Positions 1 through 12,865 of a DNA stretch of 64,000 nucleotides are shown here, in pieces. Position 1 is the first letter of the stretch. The number at the start of each line of letters is the position of its first letter. The stretch spans positions 21,484,129-21,548,128 of the forward strand of contig OZ022242.1 of NCBI GenBank assembly GCA_963978895.1, read 5' to 3'. Made by a program: the position numbers and the translations under genes. The notes beneath the pieces are model-generated. The model was not told where the DNA came from. It ran no database searches and saw nothing but the letters and a program-made list of their open reading frames with translations. Source of the stretch: Erpobdella octoculata. Lineage: Eukaryota > Annelida > Clitellata > Hirudinida > Erpobdellidae.

Positions 1-1137
1 AGCTCATGTTTAATTCGGTGAGATTGACCATTAAAAACGTTGTAGTAAGTATACTAAAAACAGTACTCATTCGATTGAAAGACATGTCTAGTTTTTCAAC
101 GTGCCTAATGGCAATAGGAAATCTAAATTCCAAATACAAAATACCATTTTGATTCAAATTCAAGGTTTTCAAATTTGTTTTGTTTTTTAATATTTTGTAA
201 AAATGTTTGTCCAGTGTGAGAGTTGGTCGGTAGTTACCTATTAAATAAGACAAATCCAGTTTTTCAATTTTGTTTGTAAGTCCGTCAAGAGGTTTTGAGA
301 CGTCTGTTAAGGACAGTTTTAAATTGTGACCAAGATCCATGGAACGAAGCTCTGTTAACGGTTCAAAGGCTTTAGGGTGAATAAAACCAATATTCAAATC
401 AGCAAGGTTAAGAATTGTGAGATTTTGACATTTTCTCAGATGGTTAAAAGTATCACTTTGTATGGACGTAAATTTTGGATATACATCGAGGCTGTACAAA
501 GATTTCAATTGGAGAAAACTGCTTCCAAATCCGCCGTTAAATTTCCATCTAGTTTTAAATCAGTAAGATTGTATAATTTACCAAATATTCGTTCTGATAT
601 ATTTGCATTGTACTGAATATAAAGACGTTTTAAAGATCCACTGAGAGGGTCAAAAACTTCTGTGGTTTCGTAAGATTGTAAGATTGTAAGATCAGTAAGA
701 TTGTATAATTTACCAAATATTCGTTCTGATATATTTGCATTGTACTGAATATAAAGACGTTTTAAAGATCCACTGAGAGGGTCAAAAACTTCTGTGGTTT
801 CGTCGAGTATCAATCGGTTGTGGTTCAAATGCAAATATTGCAAAGAAAAACTCATATCTCTAAAGAGATTTTTAGGAAGGTTGACAATTCTGTTTTGGGC
901 AAGATCTAAATGAGAAACGGAGAAGCATTTATCGAACGTATTGTTATTTAACTGCGTGATATTGTTGCGTTGCAGAATTAATATTATAAGATTTTTTGGT
1001 AGTTTTTCTGGAACTTTATTCAACCTTTTGCTTGAACAGTTAACAACTGAATTACTTTCTAAACACTGACACGTTGAGCAAACCTCATCTAAAGAAACAC
1101 AAGTGAATCGTAAAAAACTTTGTTTATTAAAAATCAT
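1..1137 (-). CDS. Leucine-rich-repeat protein (Toll/Slit-like ectodomain), partial, frameshifted
   Basis: The minus strand encodes an LRR N-terminal cap (a CxC pair followed by VNCSSKRL) and then LRRs with the usual L-x-x-L-x-L spacing (LIILILQRNNITQL, VSHLDLAQNRIVNLP, LQYLHLNHNRL). LRR-capped ectodomains of this kind occur in Toll-like receptors, Slit-like and small proteoglycan-like proteins; no TIR or membrane segment is in view. The first frame ends at 505. A one-base shift near 545 opens a second frame that runs without a stop to position 1 and keeps the LRR pattern (LTILNLADLNIGFI, IEKLDLSYLIGN, VEKLDMSFNRMS). The gene therefore continues beyond the window. A splice acceptor TTTCTTTAG sits at 1089-1097 on the minus strand, so the cap may begin near 1088, with the signal peptide in an upstream exon. 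One LRR is tandemly duplicated in frame (560-802). It may be a recent pseudogene or a sequence error; family call is firm, exact orthology is not. Confidence 0.72.
560..802 (-). repeat. In-frame 132-bp tandem duplication of one LRR unit
   Basis: The block that starts at 560 and ends with TCTGTGGTTTCG at 670 is repeated from 692 to 802, an offset of exactly 132 bp (44 codons). The second unit therefore adds one LRR without changing frame. The near-identity of the copies implies a recent event. A short AAGATTGTAAGATTGTAAG run sits at the junction. Confidence 0.85.
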
Positions 1138-1236
1138 TTATAATATTTAAAATAGGCAGATACTAATTTAATGCAAATATTTTTTTAATGAAAATGTAAG
1201 CCTATAAAATAGATAAACCCAATACAGTCTACTAAA

Positions 1237-1642
1237 TCTATATACATATATAAATGAATGTTTGTGAGTCTGTCTGTCTGTCCTTTATAGAAATCTGAAC
1301 CGCTGGAGCTATCCTGATGAAATTTGGCAAGGATGTAGTTCTTATACAGGAAAAAAAATTAAAAAGATTTGGACTTCCTACTCCGATCCCCCGGCTCAGG
1401 GGGGCCAAAAAACCTTTCCGGGCCAAAAGTGCATAATGTGACCGATTGCATGTTATTACAAATTATTATGAAATAGATAGAAGTGGGAGCGGGAACGGGA
1501 GAGCGACCGGGAACGGGAGAGCGAGAGGAAACGGGAAAGCGACCGAAAACGCGAGTGCAAGCAGGGAAAAAAACGGGAACGAGAGAGAAAAATGATAGAA
1601 AAATTATTGAAAATCCCGGGCAACGCCGGGTAACCCCGCTAG
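1237..1642 (+). mobile_element. Complete short non-autonomous Helitron (406 bp)
   Basis: The element starts with TC (1237-1238) preceded by A and ends with CTAG (1639-1642) followed by T, which is the canonical Helitron A|TC...CTAG|T layout. A subterminal hairpin CCCGG-GCAACG-CCGGG lies at 1615-1630. The 5' end shows the family signature ATGAATGTTTGTGAGTCTG. The body holds purine-rich minisatellite (GGGAACGGGAGAGCGA-like units). There is no coding capacity; mobilisation would need an autonomous Rep/Hel protein. Confidence 0.85.
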
Positions 1643-1760
1643 TCTATAAACATAAAAGAACATGTCTTGACTGACTGACTGACTGATAATCAACGCCGAG
1701 CTAAAACGATTCATCCTAGGAACATAAGAAGAGATGGAGTACCTGCAATGATTTGAAAAA
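1643..1760 (+). mobile_element. 5' end of a second Helitron family, abutting the first
   Basis: Immediately after the CTAG of the preceding element comes TCTATAAACATAAAAGAACA, followed by four GACT units and AATCAACGCCGAGCT. The same 5' signature appears at 11575-11640. It looks like the 5' terminus of a different Helitron family placed end to end with the first; its 3' end is not recognisable, so it is probably truncated. Confidence 0.6.
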
Positions 1761-1789
1761 AATTGGAAAAAATAAAGGAGCTGTGACAT

Positions 1790-2300
1790 TATTGAAAAAT
1801 AAGCCTAATTTTCCATGTTTTCTATCATGTCATTGCATTTGGCATTAAGAAAATTTATGCGCCAAAGAAATCAGCCAAGAAAATTGTATGACCATTGTTA
1901 ATGAAATTGTTTGTTTTATAAGGGCAAAGGCATTAAATCACAGACAGTTTCAGATTATGCTTGTTGAAATAAATAATGGTCATGAAGATATAATTTTGCA
2001 TGCAGAAATACGTTGGCAGTCAAGGGCAAAAGTGCTATTAAGATTCTGTGATTTGATACCAGAAATTAAAAATGTATTGAATTCAAAAGGAAAAATCTAT
2101 AAAGATTTAGAAGACCCAATATGGCTTTTGAATTTTGGGTTTTTGACAGAAATTTCAAATTATCTTAACAGTCTGAATCTTCAACTTCAAAGAGAAAATA
2201 AAACTTTGCCAGAGTTGTACAGATTTATTAGCAGTTTCAAACAAAAATTAAACCTATTAAGTGCTCATCTTTCTATGGTGAATAGGTTTTGATAATAAAA
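1790..2300 (+). pseudogene. hAT transposase fragment (ZBED/GTF2IRD2-like), middle part
   Basis: The 134-residue frame at 1888-2292 carries the pattern of hAT transposases related to ZBED/GTF2IRD2-type proteins: FIRAKALNHRQF, EIRWQSRAKVLLRF, WLLNFGFLTEISNYLN, LNLQLQRENK. In the family this is the central catalytic/insertion part that follows the BED finger. Related BED and C-terminal pieces lie at 15600-16340, so both are relics of one transposon family. No start codon context, terminal repeats or dimerisation domain are visible here. Coding upstream to about 1845 reads CAKEISQEN in frame. Confidence 0.7.
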
Positions 2301-2326
2301 TTATAAACGTAGATATAACAACATAT

Positions 2327-2461
2327 TGTTGTAAAATCGTCAAATCGTATTACAGGTCCAGAAGAATGGTCTGCTAGTTTATTGAATGATAATAAATAAA
2401 GCTTGGTTATTGCTACTTATACCTTCTAATATATTCCCTGTTAATAATAATAATAATAATG
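2327..2461 (-). repeat. Distal part of the split 3' LTR of the SAP-gag gypsy element
   Basis: The block GTTGTAAAATCGTCAAATCG through CCCTGTTAATAATAAT matches 6697-6833 in the 5' LTR almost base for base. It is separated from the first 56 bp of the same LTR (6001-6056) by the inserted LINE. The breakpoint lies in an ATT-repeat stretch, which also forms the 3' tail of the LINE. Confidence 0.8.
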
Positions 2462-5400
2462 TAATAATGTTTATTTTCTACAGCATAGTGTCACCTAACG
2501 CTATGCGATGCCGGACCCCTATCGAGGTCTTCAGCTACTATTAAAGTAGCTTCGGCTATGGTAGAACCTTACTAAACAAAAACAAAATGAAAATTCAGTT
2601 CAATAAATTCACAAGTTTTAAATGAAAATTGTCCTTTCTGTAATATTCAATCAAAAAGGTGTCAAGCTTGTTTTTGAAAGCATTAACTGAATTGGTGCAA
2701 GTTATTTCGTTCGGCAGTACGTTCCAAATTGCCAGGACTCTGTTGCTGAAGAAGTGTTCACGGGGTCGATAGTTTGTAATGGCTTCTCGTTTCAGACGAT
2801 GATCATTATTTGCACGAATACCACCAGCTGGTCCATCTATCCTTGCTGAAGGAAACGGTTGATTTGGGTTAACCCAATTGACTTTGTTAAACCCCTTGAC
2901 AATTTTAAAATATTGTATGAGGTCTCCTCTAGTCATTCTCTCAAACAAATAAGGAAGGCCGATTGCAGCCAGTCTCTCAGAATAAGGCAATGATCGAATT
3001 TGAGGAATTAATTTGGTTGCATTGCGTTGAACAGATTCGAGTGATATTATGTCTTCTATTCTGCAAGGTTTCCACACAGAAGCACAGTATTCAAGGTGAG
3101 GTCTTACATATGTGCTAAAGAGGATTTTCAATGTGTGAGTCGTCCAAATAAATGAACGTGCGCTTGAGTGTTGCAAGCGCCGCATAAGCTTTCGCCTTCG
3201 AGTTCTCTATTTGATTCGTCCAGCTTAGTTTGTTGTCAACGTAGATGCCCAGATCACGCTCAACCATGGTTTCGCTGAGGATGTGGGAATGTCCATCAGC
3301 ATCGGTCATTGTAAACTTCTGGTGTATGTGGTGCGGATCCATCGCGTCCAAAGGAAAGTTTAAAAATTCGGTGTCCTCAATAAAGCCAGTGTTAAGAACG
3401 TTGCACTTACGTTTTTCAAAATACATGACTTTACATTTATCTTCGTTAAAGCACATGAGCCATTCGTGAGACCATTTTGTTAGCATATCAAGGTCCCTCT
3501 GTAGCAATGATCGGTCATTTGCGTTGCGGATGATAGCAATGAGTTTTGTGTCGTCGGCGAAAAGCTTGCAGAAATGATGAAGTGGCATGTCGTTGATGAA
3601 AATGACAAAAAGTAGAGGCCCTAGCACAGAGCCCTGAGGCACACCGCTAAGGACTTTTTTCCAGCCTGAAGCATGCGTGCCCATAATCACTCTCTGATGT
3701 CTGTTCGAAAGGAATGCTTTTATCCAATTGTTAGTTTTGTCGTCGAATCCAAGTGCTTTAATTTTAGTGAGTAGATGTTCGTGACACACTTTGTCGAATG
3801 CCTTTGCAAAATCAAGAAGAACCATGATGACTTCGTGACGTTTGGACATTGCGTATGTTATGATATCAAGAGATTCTAAAAGATTTGTAGTGCAGGACTT
3901 GGAGAACACAAATCCATGTTGATTCGGACTGATGAGATTATTGTCTACTAGAAACTTAAGCATAGAGCTTCTGATTATCTTCTCCATCACCTTGCAGAGC
4001 ACCGAAGTTAGGGAAACAGGACGATAGTTTACAGCTGTAACTTTTGACCCTTTTTTTTAAAAATAGGAGATATGTTGGCGAGAGACCAGGAAACTGGAAT
4101 TTCACCTTCGTCATATGACCTGTTGAAGATAAGCGAGATAGGCAGTGAAAGTGATGAAGAGCATTCAGAGAGTATGAAAGGATGAATATTGTCAGTGCCC
4201 GCTGGCTTTTTCCTATCAAGTTTTCTGAGAAGATTTCCAATTGCTGTTGAATCAAACACAGAAGAGTCTATTCCCTCAAACCATTTGTCTGAGCTTACTA
4301 CCCGAGGAATATACTTAATGGGTTTGTCCGAGCCAAAAGCTGAAAAGAACTGATTATTAAGAATTTCTACGATTTCATTTTGTCAGTTGTAAGTGATCCG
4401 TCAGCTCGGCTTAGCGATCTTATTCTGTCTTTATTCCTCTTATGACTATTGATGTAGTTATATAGAGGCTTTAAACTAGACTTACAACTATCAGCAATTG
4501 ACCTCTCATAGTTTATGATAGCCTTGAAGACTTGCTTTTTCACCAGACGACAAGCTTTGTTGAATTGATATTTGAGTAGTTTTTTTTTAGAGAGTGAGGC
4601 AGCTCTCCAGGCGACAAAAGCTTTGTATTTGGCTTTAATGGCAATTTCGACCCCCTTGTTGAACCACTTAGCATCAAATTTCTGAAGAAGAGTAGATTTT
4701 CGTTTTGGGATGAACTTATTGCAGCCGAACTCGAAGTATTCCAGAAAAATATCATAACATTCGTTTGTTGTCTTTCCAGCCAGAAACAATCGCCAGTCAA
4801 TGCTGCTAAAATATTTGTTGAGTTCCATATAGTTGCCTTTTTCAAATGCAGGTCTGAGAAGAACAGAACTAGGAGTGTTGGCTCCTAGGTAAAGTTCCCA
4901 GTAAAGAGAAGAGTAGAGATGCATCTTGTCAGATAGACTAATAGGTTCGTGGAGCTGAACATCAAAGATTGAAAGAGGATCGTTGACAAAAATAAGATCA
5001 AGTGTATTTTCGCCAAGCGTAGGTTCAGTAACGGCTTGTGTTAAGAAGTTGGTATTAATATTTTCAAGAAATTTCTTAGATGTTTCATCCGAATTTTTCA
5101 GAATTCCACCGTCGTTGTTCCAATAGATGTTAGGGTAGTTAAAATCACCAACAATCAGTAGGTTGTCGTATTTTCTTTCGTTGACTAGCTGGGTCGCACG
5201 CATTATTGAGCGATTGATCTCATCATTTATGGATTCTGAGTAGTATTTTGACGTAGTTGGTGGCCTATAGATGCATCCGATTAGGAGTTTTACTTTTCCG
5301 ATTGGTACTGTACACCATATTTGTTCACTTGTGTGTCCTATTAGAATCAAATCGTTTATTTCAGAAGCTTCGAAGTCGTTTCGTACGTAAATGGCAACTC

Positions 5401-6000
5401 CCCCGTGACTGTCTTTTTTGGTTCTCGATTTGACAAAGTGGCTGTAGTTTTGAATTTCGAGCGTGAGGTCTATGTGGAACTAGGTTTCAGAGAAACATAG
5501 TAGTTCTGGATATACGAGAGCTTTCAATTTAAAATTCAGTTCATCCATTTTATTTAACAAAGAGGTAGCATTGGCATAGAAGCATCTTATAGAAAGTTCA
5601 TTCTTACGAGCGTTAACTGTTTGATTTTGCTTCCCAGAGCCTGATGATAAAGTAATATGGTTGGGGTGATTTATGAAATATTTGGAAATGGTATTTTCGT
5701 TAGTGACTGATGCTGAGTTGACCAAATGAAGTGATTTGTTTGACAAGGAAGATGAGAGTATTGATGAATCCGATGTGTTGGAAGCGGCATATAAAGAATG
5801 CAAAGCTGAGTTACTGTGATGTTGGGGTGGCAAGTCGAGACTTTGGTTGAGAGTACTTTTAGGTAGGTTTAAGAAATACTTTTCTAACTGTGCCATCGCG
5901 AATGGCCCAGTAGAATTTCTTTCCATCTTCAATCCCGAAACGCCTCCCATTTTCGTCAGACCCGTCAAGACAATCGTTTCTCGAGTTTCTTTCTTTACGA
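2462..6000 (-). mobile_element. CR1/L2-superfamily non-LTR retrotransposon (LINE), degraded
   Basis: Read on the minus strand: a 5' segment, an apurinic-type endonuclease, a reverse transcriptase and an (ATT)n 3' tail, total about 3.5 kb. The protein is broken in several places: TAG in place of a tryptophan codon at 5478-5480; frameshifts in A-runs near 4370 and 4052; another near 3140. The tail ends inside the gypsy LTR. The 3' microsatellite tail and the YVRPHLEY thumb motif fit the CR1/L2 assemblage; I cannot assign the clade further without a tree. Confidence 0.8.
2595..4259 (-). pseudogene. LINE reverse transcriptase domain
   Basis: RT blocks in order: KKPAGTDNIHPFILSEC, a finger/palm region VSLTSVLCKVMEK, ISPNQHGFV, LLDFAKAFDKVCHEHLL, SGVPQGSVLGPLLFVIFIND, and the catalytic FADD at CKLFADDTKL. 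The thumb/connection YVRPHLEYCASVWKP follows, with WNVLPNEITCTNSVNAFKNKLD near the end. The frame breaks near 4052 (T/A run) and near 3140 but the protein can be followed throughout. The host is the 3' LTR of a gypsy element, so this copy is younger than that LTR. Confidence 0.85.
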
Positions 6001-6046
6001 ATAGTTCTCGGGTATCAATATATGGGAAAAGTGGAATCAATACCAT
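4367..6046 (-). pseudogene. LINE endonuclease domain (APE-like)
   Basis: An N-terminal stretch (5480-6046) ends FYANATSLLNKMDELNFKLK...LLCFSET, the start of an APE endonuclease. After one TAG the frame continues with HGGVAIYVRND, LLIGCIYRPPTT, LLIVGDFNYPNI and DLIFVND, the conserved nuclease blocks. The last catalytic block reads LSDKMHL where the family has SDH, so the catalytic histidine appears replaced by lysine. The frame ends at 4367 by a one-base loss in an A-run and resumes as NEIVEILNNQFF in the next frame, leading into the RT. Confidence 0.78.
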
Positions 6047-6056
6047 AGATATAACA

Positions 6057-6668
6057 CTACCCCCTTCTTAATCCTGTTCGTCTCGAGCAGCACAGTCGCT
6101 TTTGGGAAATGCGACTCGGCCACAAACACAAAATACCTTGATCTTTACTCGTGGCTTTGACCGCAATTCGCAAACATCATGGTCAAGTCTCTTGACCGTT
6201 TGACGCAGTTTCTTCTTTAGTTTTGTTGTCGACGTCCAAACCGACTGTATCATTGTCACCATCTTTGCCAGGCTCTTCATCACCATCTTTGCATGGTTCA
6301 TCTTGAACATCTTTGCAAGGCTCATCATCATGACCACCTTTGCATGGTTCATCATCATGACCGTCTTTTTTGTTTCCGCAATTGTTTGTGTCACCATTGA
6401 GGAGTTCAAGAAATTTCTTCATTTCCTGCCGTGCTGCTCTGTTTTGCTCCGGTGCTGCTCTGTATTCTTTCGCCATTTTATTCAGAGCCTTCATCAATTC
6501 ATTTTCTGTTTCGAACTCATACTCTTCTGGGTCAAACCCATTGTCCTCCAATGACGTCCGGAGGCGGTCCACGAGCTCAGACTTTCTTCCTTTATTGCTG
6601 AGCTCTCGTTTTCTAAGTTCCCGCCTCAATTCGAGTATGAAGAGCTCATCCAATGTTTTCAAAATCAT
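6057..6668 (-). pseudogene. Gypsy gag with N-terminal SAP motif, followed by 3' remnant
   Basis: The frame starts MILKTLDELF at 6668 just after the primer-binding-like site. It contains RELSNKGRKSELVDRL, a SAP-type helix-extended-helix signature, then an Asp/Lys/Cys-rich tandem stretch built on GHDDEPCK and EPCKDG. The frame ends near 6183, and a short 3' piece (FVAESHFPKATVLLETN in another frame) runs to the polypurine tract. The same family recurs at 23422-24778 and, as a gag start, at 53830-54190. SAP domains bind nucleic acid; in retroelement gags the role is presumed to be RNA or chromatin contact. Confidence 0.65.
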
Positions 6669-6879
6669 TCTTGTAATCCCACTTCTGACACCAGTGTTGT
6701 AAAATCGTCAAATCGTAATCGTATTACAGGTCCAGAAGAATGGTTTTCTAGTTTATTGGATGATAATAAATAAAGCTTGGTTAATGCTACTTATACCTTC
6801 TAATATATTCCCTGTTAATAATAATAATAGTTCTCGGGGTATCAATATATGGGAAAAGTGGAATCAGTACCATAGATAT

Positions 6880-9286
<2,407 letters not shown>

Positions 9287-9310
9287 CATATATATATATA
9301 TATATATATA

Positions 9311-9428
9311 TTCTTTTAAACACACTCCGTTGAAAACTATGGCCCACTTGGCGTTTATCAATTTTTTTATGGTGCCCTCGATTTTGCGGTAGTTGAAAGA
9401 CGTGAGACTTGTTTTAGATGTTTTATTA
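9311..9428 (-). pseudogene. PLE N-terminal coding block, left palindrome arm
   Basis: The minus-strand frame contains KWAIVFNGVCLKE just before a TA tract. The KW-x-x-VFN-x-x-CLKE motif is shared with the PLE blocks at 39513-39600, 33396-33496 and 30350-30480, so this is the start of the PLE reading frame downstream of the hammerhead motif. Confidence 0.6.
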
Positions 9429-9470
9429 GGCTTACTGCAGTTTCGGAAATCCTTTTCCATCTTCGGAGCC
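9429..9470 (-). ncRNA. Hammerhead-ribozyme-like motif (left palindrome arm), U4C variant
   Basis: Minus strand: stem I AGCC/GGCT (the outermost 4 bases at each end), core CCGAAGA (consensus CUGANGA, so U4 is C), stem II GGAAA/TTTCC, core GAA, self-complementary stem III ACTGCAGT, then A at position 17. The layout matches minimal type-I hammerheads known from Penelope-like elements; the core change may inactivate it. Confidence 0.55.
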
Positions 9471-9845
9471 GAAAGTAATAAACAAAAAGTCAACGTAAAA
9501 TAAGAAACGGGCGACGAATCGAAACGAGTTAAATTAAATTAAATTGGAGTTCGAAACAAATTAAATTAAATTCCATTAGAGTGCAGAAAACGAGATTACT
9601 TTAAATTAAGTAAACGAGTGAGCGCTAAAGCATGAACGCGACAAATGAAAGGTGAGATAGCTGGACGAGGTGAATAGCTGTAGTTGTAGGTGTGTGTATG
9701 AATATAGGAAGGGGAGATAGTGTACGAGAAACGATAGAATTGGTGGAATTTATAGGTGTACAAGGTGTATGGCGCGGGTGGTGTACGAATTAATGAAGTA
9801 TAAATAGGAGAAAGTAACAGTATGTGTGTGGTAAGAAATAATGTT

Positions 9846-10112
9846 TTATTTGTGTCGATTACGACGCGAAGTAATGTTAGGGTTATTAATAATGTCAGAA
9901 GAGATATGTGTATTAGGAGAGCTTGTGTTCGCGGAAACGAGTGAATAATCGACAATAAATTGAGTGGTAGTTTGTTCGATGGAAGTGAAAAGTGAAGAGA
10001 TATCGACGATCGTGGGGTCGGATGAGTATTCGACGATGCATTGAGTGGTAGTATGGTCAGTGGGAGTGGAAAGTGAAGAGGTAGCGACGATCGTGGCGTC
10101 AGGGTCAGAAGC
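9846..10112 (-). pseudogene. PLE protein C-terminal tail, left palindrome arm
   Basis: The minus-strand frame encodes a Ser/Thr-rich tail (VATSSLSTPTDHTTTQ..., HISSDIINNPN) that ends NITSRRNRHK and a stop. This strongly resembles the end of the intact PLE at 30665-32641 (...NITQRKRKN). The endonuclease and RT are missing because the copy is truncated at the palindrome centre. Confidence 0.5.
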
Positions 10113-10119
10113 AGGTGTC

Positions 10120-10386
10120 GCTTCTGACCCTGACGCCACGATCGTCGCTACCTCTTCACTTTCCACTCCCACTGACCATACTACCACTCAATGCATCGTC
10201 GAATACTCATCCGACCCCACGATCGTCGATATCTCTTCACTTTTCACTTCCATCGAACAAACTACCACTCAATTTATTGTCGATTATTCACTCGTTTCCG
10301 CGAACACAAGCTCTCCTAATACACATATCTCTTCTGACATTATTAATAACCCTAACATTACTTCGCGTCGTAATCGACACAAATAA
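10120..10386 (+). pseudogene. PLE protein C-terminal tail, right palindrome arm
   Basis: Mirror copy of the left-arm tail, encoded on the plus strand and ending in the same basic NITSRRNRHK plus stop. The overlapping longer Leu/Thr-rich frame (10115-10636) is an out-of-frame shadow. Confidence 0.5.
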
Positions 10387-10761
10387 AACATTATTTCTTA
10401 CCACACACATACTGTTACTTTCTCCTATTTATACTTCATTAATTCGTACACCACCCGCGCCATACACCTTGTACACCTATAAATTCCACCAATTCTATCG
10501 TTTCTCGTACACTATCTCCCCTTCCTATATTCATACACACACCTACAACTACAGCTATTCACCTCGTCCAGCTATCTCACCTTTCATTTGTCGCGTTCAT
10601 GCTTTAGCGCTCACTCGTTTACTTAATTTAAAGTAATCTCGTTTTCTGCACTCTAATGGAATTTAATTTAATTTGTTTCGAACTCCAATTTAATTTAATT
10701 TAACTCGTTTCGATTCGTCGCCCGTTTCTTATTTTACGTTGACTTTTTGTTTATTACTTTC

Positions 10762-10803
10762 GGCTCCGAAGATGGAAAAGGATTTCCGAAACTGCAGTAA
10801 GCC
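10762..10803 (+). ncRNA. Hammerhead-ribozyme-like motif (right palindrome arm), U4C variant
   Basis: Mirror of the left-arm motif: GGCT, CCGAAGA, stem II GGAAA/TTTCC, GAA, ACTGCAGT, A, AGCC. It lies directly upstream of the PLE N-terminal block, the usual PLE position. Confidence 0.55.
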
Positions 10804-10947
10804 TAATAAAACATCTAAAACAAGTCTCACGTCTTTCAACTACCGCAAAATCGAGGGCACCATAAAAAAAATTGATAAACGCCAAGTGGGCCATAGTTTT
10901 CAACGGAGTGTGTTTAAAAGAAAATATAACGCCAAACTACGCTCGAA

Positions 10948-10951
<4 letters not shown>
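10804..10951 (+). pseudogene. PLE N-terminal coding block, right palindrome arm
   Basis: Mirror copy of the left-arm block. A one-base difference in the A-run near 10867 shifts the frame, so KWAIVFN is not read through, but the DNA is the same. It ends at a (TA)n tract from about 10951. Confidence 0.6.

Positions 10952-11015
<64 letters not shown>
10951..11015. repeat. (TA)n microsatellite at the PLE end
   Basis: A TA tract of about 65 bp that follows the right-arm PLE N-terminal block; its counterpart on the left is 9287-9310. Confidence 0.9.
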
Positions 11016-11019
<4 letters not shown>

Positions 11020-11116
11020 TAAAAGTAGGTCGTCCAGTTAGCGGGAAGTAATTCCCTTTGGATGAACCTTTTGAGCACTTGATTTTTTTTCCTTATTTAT
11101 AACTTCACTGTTGTAC

Positions 11117-11300
11117 TTAATTGTTTTGTTTCGTGCTCAATAAATGTTCAAAAAAAAGAAAAAAAATTGGTTCGATATTTTCAAATAAACATGCTCTATT
11201 GAAATACGCACGCCATTCGACCGAAGCTAACTTTTTAGAAGTCTGTTTACACTTTTTTAAAACGTTTAAAACATCACTACAAAATGTAAAACTGTAAGCT
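11117..11300 (-). pseudogene. PLE N-terminal coding block
   Basis: The minus-strand frame reads [20 protein letters not shown] followed by [12 protein letters not shown]. It aligns with the KW-x-x-VFN-x-ACLKE motif of the other PLE blocks. Here the block is not followed by TA repeats; instead a (TA)n tract lies upstream of the hammerhead motif (11432-11577). It represents a further 5' PLE piece. Confidence 0.55.
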
Positions 11301-11307
11301 TTATTAT

Positions 11308-11350
11308 AACCAACTGGCCAGTTTCGGCTTTGACAGCCATCTTCAGGGTT
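11308..11350 (-). ncRNA. Hammerhead-ribozyme-like motif, consensus core
   Basis: Minus strand: stem I AACC...GGTT, core CTGAAGA, stem II GGCT/AGCC (loop GTCAA, one bulged T), core GAA, self-complementary stem III ACTGGCCAGT, T at the cleavage position. All conserved core residues (CUGANGA, GAAA) are present. Short stem III and location upstream of a PLE N-terminal block fit PLE hammerheads. Confidence 0.7.
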
Positions 11351-11429
11351 GTTTACAAAACAATTTTTAGGCTTACCAAACATAATAAAGACAGTTCCAT
11401 GTCCGAACAATAAATAATCTAAAATTGAG

Positions 11430-12800
<1,371 letters not shown>

Positions 12801-12865
12801 TTTGCTTGAAAACTCAATAACTGGAAATGCATAAACATTAAAATTCATTATTTAGATTTTTTATT

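Larger units (their letters stand above)
9311..10922. repeat. 1.6-kb near-perfect palindrome of two Penelope-like 3' halves
   Basis: The left arm (9311-10112) and right arm (10120-10922) are reverse complements over about 800 bp with only isolated differences. They flank a 7-base spacer AGGTGTC. Read outward from the centre, each arm holds the C-terminal tail of a PLE protein, an AT-rich 3' region, a hammerhead-like motif and the PLE N-terminal coding block. Each then meets a (TA)n tract (9287-9310 and about 10951-11015). The arrangement looks like two 5'-truncated PLE copies joined head to head at the same truncation point. Confidence 0.9.

Noticed and set aside
10115..10636. 173-codon Leu/Thr-rich frame
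   Set aside because: Out-of-frame shadow of the PLE C-terminal tail and its 3' region; the other frame ends in the conserved basic tail.
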